DNA from: Rusavskia elegans
Lineage: Eukaryota > Ascomycota > Lecanoromycetes > Teloschistales > Teloschistaceae
Reading direction: 5' to 3'
Assembly (NCBI GenBank): GCA_011316305.1
Contig: SAUG01000030.1
Coordinates: 372,001 to 436,000 of the forward strand
DNA: 64,000 nt
Within the stretch, counting starts at the first letter, position 1. Each line of letters opens with the position of its first letter. The notes below the pieces were generated by a model. It did not search any database and was not told the origin of the DNA. It worked only from the letters and a program-made list of their open reading frames with translations. The translations under genes were made by a program, and so were the position numbers. Shown piece by piece: positions 55,565-64,000 of the stretch.

Positions 55565-56707
55565 TCACGGTGGGCGCTCTTCACCCTGTTCTGGAGCTTC
55601 CGCTGCAAGCTCAATCATACCCAGCTTATCGACATGGTTGCCCTGAATTGCATTTTCTTCTTGATCCTTCTCTACGGCTTCACTGTCGGCTTCCTCGTTA
55701 TGTGTAGTGTCCTCTGGAGCTTTATCAAGGGAAGTCATGCCATCTTTGAGGACACCGCCTTTGCGTTGAGGTATGACTTCCACGAACGCCTTGGCCCAAT
55801 CACCCATCTCCAGCCACCTCAACATGATTTCTACCACATGATTGGTAGCAAGGACGAATCGGCTCGCCATCCTCATGTAATCACCGATCGGCAGTTTCGC
55901 TGTTCTAACTCCTCGATCCATGGCACGTTTGTAACATATCCCCTTGTGTCGGTTCTTGTCAACGATGCCGCCAATGATATAAGTGCTGTATGGCTTCAGC
56001 TCAGTCAGAGTTTCTGGGCTATCGCTGGTCAAATATACGATTTCTCCCGATGTTGATGTTGCTTCGGTATCCTGCTTGTCTTCGGTTTTCTGAAAAGCGC
56101 CAGCAAGTCTCCCTCCACGATCGGTCTTCATCGAATCAGCCGCATCACTTGCGGCTGCCTTAAAGTCGCCTTCCAAGAACTTGACCCCTTTCCAGCTATG
56201 ATGGTGACCAGCCAAGACAGTATCGAAGCGCTGTTTGAGAAGACCTCCAAAGGAGCTGACGAAAAGATGAGACTTGAAAGGGGCTTTGTGGTTTTCTGAG
56301 TAAGAACGGGTAAGCTGCGAAGCCAGAGAGGTTCGCTCGTTGTCCCGCATGAGATCATCGAAGTTGCAATCAATGACGAACGAAACAGGTAATTGGACAG
56401 GTTTTGAGGTCTTGGGTTTCTTAGCTGCCAGGGCTTCTGGCTCGGCGCTTGCTTTCCTTTTTTCACTCGTAGAGTCCAAGGGGGCATGATTGATTTGGGC
56501 AGCACGCTTCCTTTCTTTCTTTTCCTTCGCCTTCACTTTTCGAAGTTCTTTTCGTCTCTCGCGACCTTCTTCCCACTTTTGGTCGCGGCGAAGCTTCTTG
56601 AGTTTGTTCTTAGACATGGGCGGTTCAGGTTGCTCTGGTGCGGTGTTCAAGGGGGCCTCCGAAGTTATATCTTCGCCAAACGGAGGCTCTGCAGAAGAAG
56701 ATGACAT
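55565..56707 (-). CDS. TRM10: tRNA (guanine-9-N1) methyltransferase TRM10
   Basis: A SPOUT-family methyltransferase that uses SAM to make m1G at position 9 of tRNAs. The single exon gives 380 residues from MSSSSAEPP. The N-terminus is rich in Lys/Glu/Arg ([22 protein letters not shown]), a tRNA-binding helix. The catalytic domain has [44 protein letters not shown], where the Asp of VDKN is the active-site region, and [14 protein letters not shown]. It ends with [31 protein letters not shown]. The C-terminal 60 residues are acidic and variable. The frame stays open for 43 further codons upstream to an ATG at 56836, adding a presequence-like extension, discussed in the findings. A CACGTG lies at 56900-56905. 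Confidence 0.95.
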   Translation of the reverse strand: MSSSSAEPPFGEDITSEAPLNTAPEQPEPPMSKNKLKKLRRDQKWEEGRERRKELRKVKAKEKKERKRAAQINHAPLDSTSEKRKASAEPEALAAKKPKTSKPVQLPVSFVIDCNFDDLMRDNERTSLASQLTRSYSENHKAPFKSHLFVSSFGGLLKQRFDTVLAGHHHSWKGVKFLEGDFKAAASDAADSMKTDRGGRLAGAFQKTEDKQDTEATSTSGEIVYLTSDSPETLTELKPYSTYIIGGIVDKNRHKGICYKRAMDRGVRTAKLPIGDYMRMASRFVLATNHVVEIMLRWLEMGDWAKAFVEVIPQRKGGVLKDGMTSLDKAPEDTTHNEEADSEAVEKDQEENAIQGNHVDKLGMIELAAEAPEQGEERPP

Positions 56708-57224
56708 GATGTATAAAAGAGACTTGGGTTGCAATTGAGCGTTATTACTTAGTGTGAAGGCCGCGGCGGATAGGTTGCGGGTAAGGATTCGAGCGCCTGA
56801 ATGAAAGATCAGGGCGATTTGAGACCCGAAAAACATATAAGAGACCGATCTTCATAGAAAATTGCTACGATATCGCACAAGGACTTGATCTTCACTTGGC
56901 ACGTGAAGATTCCGTAGACGACAGTTGTAAAGAAAGCCATCGATGGGTATGGTCATCGAAATGGAGTTCTAGTTACTCTGCAGGTGACAGATAAGTCGAG
57001 CATAAGATCGCTTTAGTCATGAAGGCTGGCGTTAACAGGAGGATAACTTGGATGATTCTGAGCATGTAGGAGGAAATATGTTGGACCTGCCAAGACATGA
57101 AGTCAGGTATTACATAATATCTGTCACGAAAGCTTCAGCCAATCATAGCCATCTCCGCAGCTCGCCCACTACAAGCGCATCTTCAACTTCGCTCATTCAA
57201 ACCAACGTAAGATCCTTAGTCCCA
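56708..57224. promoter_or_regulatory. Shared upstream region of TRM10 and NDUFA13
   Basis: 517 bp between divergent start codons. The TRM10 frame is open to 56836. CACGTG at 56900-56905 is the only clear palindrome. Confidence 0.45.
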
Positions 57225-57788
57225 ATGGCTCAGGATCTGCCCCCACAAGGAGGCTATGAGCCAGTCCAATATAAAGTATAACAACCTCTTCCGTTGCCAG
57301 TGCTCTGAATCAGCTAATCTCCTTCACAGCGTAACCTCCCCGCCCGCGGTTTCCGCCCCGGCTCCTATCTCCTAGGCATGTTCGCCATTATGGGCTATGG
57401 CTGGTACAAATATATCAAAGGCGTCAGGGAACTGAAGTAATGCCTCCCCACCAATGGCCTCTGGAGGGTTCTAGCTGTTGTTGCGCAGAACGAACATGCG
57501 GCTGACGTTCACTTGGCGAACAATAGCGAACTCGGGCGCGAGAAGATGTGGTCACGTATCCATCTGATACCTATGCTGCAGGCGGAGAATGATCGGGATC
57601 AAGTACGGCGGTATTGGGCGGATCAGGATCGAGAGCAGGAGTTGATGGGGAAGAAGACCAAGGTCTATCACAGTGATCGGTACGACTGTTCCGTGTGCAT
57701 GAAGAGGCAGGAAAGGGTATGCTGACGGGCCCAATCTAGATTCGTAAGACCTACATATAGTATTTCACCAACGAACATCTCGAAATGA
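57225..57788 (+). CDS. Complex I subunit NDUFA13 (GRIM-19/B16.6)
   Basis: An accessory subunit of NADH:ubiquinone oxidoreductase in the mitochondrial inner membrane. Exons 57225-57275, 57330-57436, 57527-57679 and 57740-57788 give 119 residues. The family pattern is complete: QDLPPQGGYEPVQYKRNLPARGFRPG, a single membrane span (YLLGMFAIMGYGWYKY), then KGVRELNELGREKMWSRIHLIPMLQAE and DRDQVRRYWADQDREQELM. The last short exon was found by restoring HSDRFVRPTYS, which closes fungal homologues. Without splicing the two ends, only a truncated product is visible. The gene is divergent from TRM10 and converges on MSN5. Confidence 0.94.
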
Positions 57789-58001
57789 AAGGACGTCTCG
57801 TCTGAGGGAGAATGGAGTATTGGGCGTCCAATGGTATCAACTTACACACCTGTTCGCACAGGATATACTCACCAAAATGATTCATTGTGCATGCCCGCAT
57901 TGCTTCATGCCAGGAAGCCGCCTCCCCTGATCGCCAAAGTACCCCTTGTCGCATGCACCGTGCTTATTCCGGAACCCTGCTCGGTCAGAGGTGGAAACAT
58001 C

Positions 58002-61000
58002 TCACGGCCGCCCAAACATATCTGCAATACCTCCCAAATCCGGTGATTTTTCCTTGACCTGGCCGTCTCCTTGCATGTCGACCGTCATGTAGCTCTCCTC
58101 TATGGCCGATCGAATCTTCTTGGGATCGGGTTTGGCGATTCGACCTTGCTCACTGATACTGACGCCCCGCAAAGATTCAAGAAGATCCAACACAATAGCT
58201 CTCTGCTGTCGAGTGTTCTGGTGCGCCTTGTACAGCTGCTGTATCGCCTGATCTACCTTTTCTGCAGGTATTGACGGTAACGAGAAGAGGATCCGTCTTG
58301 GCGTCTCTGTCCGTGGAGCGTAGATGATGATGATACTCGCTATCAGTTGCGAGAGGTCCTTCTGAAGATCGACGAAATAGGAGTCGTGCAGGCTGGTGAT
58401 GCAGGCTTTGAGGACCTCGGTCGACAGGAATTCGCGTACTTCGATATCAATCTGCCCGTCCGTTTCGAACTCGGGGACTAGAGATCCCAGGACGCGGGTG
58501 ATTAAGGAGCATGATCGTGTGTCACGCATACGAATTGCATGCGTGCAGAACAAGATCAAAGGCTTCAAGATTTCCGGGGTTGCTAGGATGAAGGAACGGA
58601 TGTTGCCGTGCTCGATGTGTCGAAAGCCGTTCGGAGCTGCGCCATCAGCCAGCTTCGGATCGGGAGGATCTACGTGTTGGTCAGCCATAGAGCAAAGACT
58701 CAAGCAAGGATGCGCGCTGATCTATTCATGACTTACTGGGTCTGTTAGGGTCCAATAAGCCGACGACAAGCATCACAGATGTATACGTCAACTGCCGTAA
58801 GACACTTTCATCTCGCATTTCCTCGTCAAGGCTGACACGTCCTTCGGAAATCCTAGTCCTTTGTTCAATCATATCCCATTCGTCGATCGCTTTGCGGTCC
58901 AGCTGCTCGAAAAGCCCGGCTAGTATGGGAGGGAGGAAGTGACTTCGGGAAGCTACTGGACAATTCTCAATTACCGGCCGGATCGTCTCGACCAAGATAG
59001 CCATCTGATGCGTTGACAGAGCATGAGCGTCCGTAAACAGAGCTGCCGACAGAGGCTGAGGAAGCTCTTTGTAGCTGTAGAAATGCTCTCCAAGCAGACC
59101 CATGTAACAAAGAAGCTTATAGCCGGTTTCTCGAACAGCTCGAACGGTAGCCCGGATGGAGGAAGCAAGCCCCTCGACGCTGTTCTTGGTGTCCCCTACT
59201 TTTGCATAGAACTCGTCACGACTGCCCACCGAGATCCCAATCTGCCAGAAGCGGTCAGTAAGGATCCTATGGACGATGCCGGACATCTCAGGTGGGAGGC
59301 CTTTCCAATTAACAGCATCGTGAAAGGCGTGAGCCTGCTTTATCATATCGAGTAGATTAGGTAAGATCATGGGCATCATCTTTTCCCACAGTCGGCCGGC
59401 CATTTGGTGAGCTGTTGAATTGGGCTCCAGCTTCTCCACGCTCACACTCAAGAAAGCTTTCGTCGCTCGCAGAGGAAGCCTTTCAAGAGCATGCTGCATT
59501 TGTATTTGCAGTGCTTTTCCTTCGTCATCCAGTGGTGTCGCAGACCAGTCCGGTATCCCGTGTAATGCTCGCTGAGACACATATTGCTGGATACCACCAC
59601 ATCCAAGCAGCTCACAGAACATGCTGAACGAACTCAACGATTGTGTGAGTTCGCTATCCTGCCATTGGGCCACCAACGGCTGCAGAAAAGTCTCGAGTCG
59701 TGCTTGTCGAGGCTGAGGGTCAACGCTGGCGGCACGATGGGTGATAATGAAGAGGACGGAGTAATACCGTGTGCGAACGTTGTCGTCTCGGGCAACAGCT
59801 TGGCTGACCTGTGACACTTTACGCTCGACCTCATCGAAGATGGTGATCAAGTAATCCGAGAACTTCATCGCGAGTCTTTGCAGCTCATGGATGCAGAGAC
59901 CCTGCAGATCTTTTACTGCTTCGCTGTAAGATGGATAGTTAGGGTCATCAGGATATTTCGTATCTAGGATGTAGTCGAAGATCTTGAAGGCAAATCTGGC
60001 ATCCTTCTTCAATGGTCCTGTGGCAAATCCGACGGCAAGCTGTATGACACGCTCTTTGACTGAAGGATCTTCGAAATTCAGTCCCAATATCCTCTCGCAC
60101 CAGACTTTCAAATTCTGGAGCATAACTTCTTGTTCATGAACACCAGTCTCGCCAACTCGAGCAGTCAGCCATCGTACCGACCCTTTCATGCCCGCTTCTA
60201 GGATAGAACACTGCGCGTCCATTTTCAGGAAAGGGATCGAGGTCTTAGAATAAGAATGCATGCTAAATGCCGGTTCTCCATCGTAGAGATGACTGATAAC
60301 TTGTTCAGCTGACCCAAGAATATGGTAGAGGGCGTCTGCAGGTGACTGCTGGACTATTCGTTCAGTGATCATCTTACAGAACCTCATATAGTTGCCCAAG
60401 AATAAATGTCGCTCGGGCATGGTGTCTATATCCTCGTTCAGAAAGATGACGCTAGGATCGGGTGAATCTTCTGGAAGCGCTTCATATTTGATCACACGTT
60501 GGCTGCAGACTTCGAGCAGTTCCCCAACAAAGGAAACCACAGGTGATGAAGACACAAGTGTCTCTGATCCAAGTATCTTGACCCAAGCATGTAGAGCGCA
60601 AATTGACACCTGCAAGCTCTTGTTCTTGGCAATGTTGATGAGTAGCTTCAAAAAGGTGTTAAAGCCGCTATCAATAGGGATTAGAGCCGGATGCTCCCCT
60701 AGCAGACCGACGATATTGAAGACCAACTAAAAGATGGATTAGCGAATGGTACCACGGAATCTACTGGCTATGGTTCACCTCGGAGAGCTTCTTCAGTAGA
60801 AGATACTTCTCTTCTTCAATATTAGTGGCGTCAACGCAGGACCAGTCGTAGAGCTTTTGAAGTAAGTCGACGATATCGTGCATGAACATAGGAACGACCA
60901 GTTCCTTGAAATCGTCCTCGGACAACCTCGTGCGGTTGTAGACAATGTGCATGGTATCCACGGCGGCCTAAGTGGGATATCAGCTTCGTCTTATAGGCCT

Positions 61001-61941
61001 CGTCAGAGAGAGTATCCCTTGGTTTAGGAAGCAGGCCATTCGACAGCTCGGTTGGCCGAAAGGAATGACCTGCCAGGACATCAGGTACTCACCAACTGTA
61101 TGGGAAGATAGGACGACCGCAGCGCTTGACACAAGCGCAATGTCATTCTTGTAGTCGACAGCGATTGTGGAATAGCCCAGCCGATGACAGAGCGAAGTGT
61201 TATCATGGTTTTGACGGCGCATGCTTGCCGAGCTTCATCATCACCTTCCTGGCTGATGCACCATTCCAGGAGGTCACCCATACGAGACAGCCAACCTTCC
61301 TCTCCGTAGCGGACGTTGATGTTTGTTCCTCGAGAAGGATTGCGGTCTAGAAGCACGGTCATGGGGGTAAAGATGTCGAGGCACGCCCTGCTGAGGTCGG
61401 TGCTTCGGAGGCCTGCTATAGGGTCTTCATGGGCCCAGACGTCCTCGGAGAGCGTTTCCAGGATGGCAAGTACAAGCTCCTTGAATGCTAGAGGGCCGTT
61501 CCATAGGCCAGTGAGGCACTCGTCCATATCCATCCAGTCAAGAGCCCAGCTTCTTTTCGCAATGTCCACCCAGATGGAGGCAATCTTGTTGCGGATATAA
61601 GGAGGATCTTGGTCAGTAAGGTTTCGGGCAAGGTCTAACACCCACTCGCGCAATACTGTGCTCTGTTCGACGGTATATTCGTTCCAGCGGTGACGAACAG
61701 CGTGGTCCAGTAAGGAGAGCCCGAAATGGCGGATTACGGCAGGTTGAGACTGATCTGCTGCGATGGTGTATCCATGATGCGGGGCCTCGTCGTCCAACTT
61801 CACTTTCTCAAGGTAGTCGGAAGCCTCTTGACGGAGTTTGTTTGACGATCTGGCATCATGGATTACTTCCAAGGCAGTCCTGATCTGGTCTTTTGAAACA
61901 GCAGCATCGGTTTGCTTGAGCTGGATTGCGTGGCCGTTCAT
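58002..61941 (-). CDS. MSN5: Exportin-5 / MSN5 karyopherin
   Basis: An importin-beta family export receptor. Yeast Msn5 exports phosphorylated regulators, and animal exportin-5 exports small structured RNAs and tRNA. Exons 61941-61093, 60967-60779, 60726-58737 and 58669-58002 give about 1231 residues, the usual size. The N-terminal part shows the exportin start (DQIRTALEVIHDARSSNKLRQEASDYLEK, PAVIRHFGLSLLDHAVRHRW) and the Ran-binding region near REWVLDLARNL. HEAT-type helical repeats run to the end, including VRWLTARVGETG and CYMGLLGEHFYSYKELPQPL. Splicing at SE|LVFNIVGLLGEHP and LDPNRP|NPPDPKLAD keeps the frame. The C-terminus ends GGIADMFGRP. The homology is to fungal exportin-5; which cargo it carries here is unknown. 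Confidence 0.92.
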
Positions 61942-62592
61942 CGTATGCAGATCGATATCTCAAAGATGATAGAGAAAGAACAGAGGAGAGAAGCTATAAA
62001 AACAGACTTATATGTCATCGATTAGGAGCAGCAGTCATTGCAGATGTACGACCCTGATGAGGAAAAGGAATGTGTATGCCTAAGCTAACGTTGTTCGTGA
62101 GCAACAACATCGCAATATATGTCAATTAGCCACTGATGTCTTATACGATGGGTCAATTTGCACGACATTTTATCATTCACTGCACCCTATATGAAAAAAA
62201 AAACAAAGACTGTGAATGGAATATTGATCAGCTCTTGACCTGAGGCATATATTGACCACGGCTATACCCGCGCGCGGCTAGCTCTCAATTCATGCAGAGG
62301 TAAGGTAAGGTAGCTTGGCTCCTTGGGTAGGTACCTTATCATCGTTGGCATTGTTAATTTGAACATCCGTCTCTTATGTTCTAGTTTGCATATATTATTT
62401 ACTTCGATTGCCACAGATCCGACGCACCTTACTGTGAGGATTACTGAACAGTCAAATCATACAGATCATCAAAGCAATCTCATCGATTCTAATCGGGTGC
62501 CAATTAGTGGACTACGAGTACAACGGTATCACACATCTCGATCCCAACCGATACCCCCAACGCCAAGACGAACCACCGCCAACAGCTTGAAA
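61942..62592. promoter_or_regulatory. MSN5 upstream region / 3' flank of the acyltransferase gene
   Basis: 651 bp without a supported gene. AGGTAAGGTAAGGTAG at about 62298-62313 and GGTAGGTACCTT at about 62326-62337 repeat the CCTTACCT/AGGTACC words seen upstream of AUR1 and SKN7. A run of ten A lies near 62193. Confidence 0.4.
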
Positions 62593-64000
62593 TCAACGGT
62601 CATCATATATTTCTACCTTTTCCGAATACTCCCGTATGTTGGAGACATAATTGTCCTCTATATGGGTACCCTTACCGCCAGCTACACGAAGTATCAAGTC
62701 ATTGAGGGAAGCTCGGCCTAGAATGTCCACGTGATCACCTGGAACCTGTGAGTAATGACCATATATAGGGACGAAATGGGCAATTGTACCAGTGTTAGGT
62801 CCACCTCGAGGCGAGAACCGATCCGGTTCATGCGGCATCTCATACACCTTGACGGTGACCCCCGCTGGATTGTACCGATTGATACTCCACCCTTTCGCGC
62901 ACATGTAACCATTGCTCATAAGAGGCACAGTACCGTCACCTTCACCCATCACCACCCCCCGATCGATTTCCCCGTAGATTAAGGTGGTGTCGATGGTCAC
63001 GTTGAGCTTCGACGTTGGGTCCCGATCTTCACGATACCAATAGCTTCGTTCCGTCGGCTTGCCAACCCCGTAGAAGCAATAGATCTTGAGGTGTGGAGCG
63101 ATCGGCAAGCGTGTCTCAAGCGGATTCATCCATTTTCTCGGGTCTTTGCCGTTCCTCTCAACCTCAGCCCTGGAATGGGCGACACCGTACGAATAGGTAC
63201 TTTGAACCTGATCCCGATACCACGTGTCGCTGTTCTCCATCAAGTACGCGTGACTTTCATCAACAGTCAAGTTCGCAGGCGACTGCGTTGAATTGCTTTC
63301 CTTAAAGTTGATGAACGTCCCATAACTGACCGTTTGGTTTGTGGAGTCATCAGGGGCAAAAGTCTTGTTGCCCCAGACTGCATTGCCACCGATCGGCAGC
63401 ATACTCGAAGCTCCCGGCATGGCTCGGAATATTTCGACGCGCTCGTGCTTGGCCAAAAATTTCTCAAGCCCGTATACGGCAAACGCGTTGAGCTGAGCGG
63501 TATCCTTCATCTCACCAGAGAGTACAGCCGGATAGCCTTTCAATGCTCCAAGCATGGATCCACTGATGTTGATCCAGGAGTCCACGAAGGTATCGACCCA
63601 ATCTGGTCCACCGTCCCCATGTCCCTCGGCCTCGACCCAGTGGAGAAAGTAGAAGAGAACCTGTGAGCCCATGCTGTGAGAAATGAGGACGACCTTCTCG
63701 CCTGACGTCCGGAACCCTGTCTCAATGTGCGCTTTCAATCTCGTGAAGTAGTGATCACGCAGCTCGAGCTTCTCGCAGGAGAGCCGCCAGTCGTACGCGG
63801 CCGTAAAAGCGTTCGATCTTGGATACGTGAGCCGTGGTTGCACAATCCCACGCGAGATACGTACGGATCGTAGCCAAGAGTCGCAAGATTTTCCAGGATC
63901 TTGCTCCATATCCAATACCCAGTGATGAAGCTGAAATAAAGGTCAAACAAGAGAAGCAATGGCTTCTGATGGGTCTTACAAGTCCGCGGCGTCGAAGCCT
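62593..64000 (-). CDS. LRO1: Phospholipid:diacylglycerol acyltransferase, Lro1 type (5' part missing)
   Basis: An LCAT-family ER enzyme that makes triacylglycerol by moving an acyl chain from a phospholipid to diacylglycerol. Only the 3' part is inside the window: the exon ending at 63980 (continuing past the right edge), 63930-63865 and 63817-62593. They join as FDAADFFITGYWIWSKILENL then ATLGYDPSNAFTAAYDWRL. The catalytic Ser is in LISHSMGSQVLFYF, the Asp in GEGDGTVPLMSNGY and the His in PGDHVDILG. Several N-glycosylation sites (NQT, NST, NLT) agree with a lumenal domain. The shorter reading from an internal ATG visible in one frame is an artefact of unspliced sequence. The N-terminal membrane anchor lies outside the window. 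Confidence 0.94.

Overview
The window is nuclear DNA from a filamentous ascomycete (Pezizomycotina). It is densely packed with single-copy eukaryotic housekeeping genes on both strands. Most genes carry short introns of about 48-70 nt with CTAAC/CTGAC-type branch sites. There is an intron-containing tRNA, and the only transposon-like sequence is one short AT-rich island of the kind repeat-induced point mutation (RIP) leaves behind. I cannot place it below subphylum. No prokaryotic, organellar or viral segment is visible. All gene models were spliced by eye from the reading frames, so exon ends are predictions.

Layout. 1-3.4 kb: a possible 3' end of an upstream gene, an unknown coiled-coil gene, tRNA-Ser(UGA), then about 2 kb of gene-poor, repeat-rich DNA with a long AGT microsatellite. 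3.4-12.5 kb: AUR1 (inositol phosphorylceramide synthase), a Swi5/Ace2-like zinc-finger regulator, a small secreted protein, the ubiquitin-eS31 fusion gene and a GH18 chitinase. 12.5-16.2 kb: mostly uninformative sequence around a HIRIP3-like chromatin protein gene. 16.2-24.5 kb: a membrane-traffic block of AP-1 beta-adaptin, COG6 and ATG9, the last two head to head. 25.1-30.3 kb: a mitoferrin-type carrier, a 510-bp mimp-like inverted-repeat element and a SAP1-like AAA ATPase. 31-36 kb: an Ariadne RBR ubiquitin ligase, an 85-residue two-span membrane protein and GPI1. 36.2-42.8 kb: MSH2 with MCB boxes upstream, a Bol2-like BolA protein, NIF3 and a mitochondrial peroxiredoxin. 43.8-54.3 kb: SKN7, eIF2B epsilon, mitochondrial uS17, VID27 and an OXR1-type TLDc protein. 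55.5-64 kb: TRM10, complex I NDUFA13, exportin-5/MSN5 and the 3' part of an LRO1-type acyltransferase running off the right edge.

How the genes relate. This is not one cluster, but some neighbours share a theme. COG6 and ATG9 share a 448-bp upstream region, and both act in membrane supply for autophagy. The peroxiredoxin and the oxidative-stress regulator SKN7 are divergent and share about 1 kb containing two GGCTGGC motifs. BOL2 and NIF3 share a 159-bp upstream region. The 85-aa membrane protein ends 96 bp before GPI1 on the same strand. These arrangements, the MCB boxes and the inverted-repeat element are the most interesting observations. I did not find a convincing wholly new multi-gene system.
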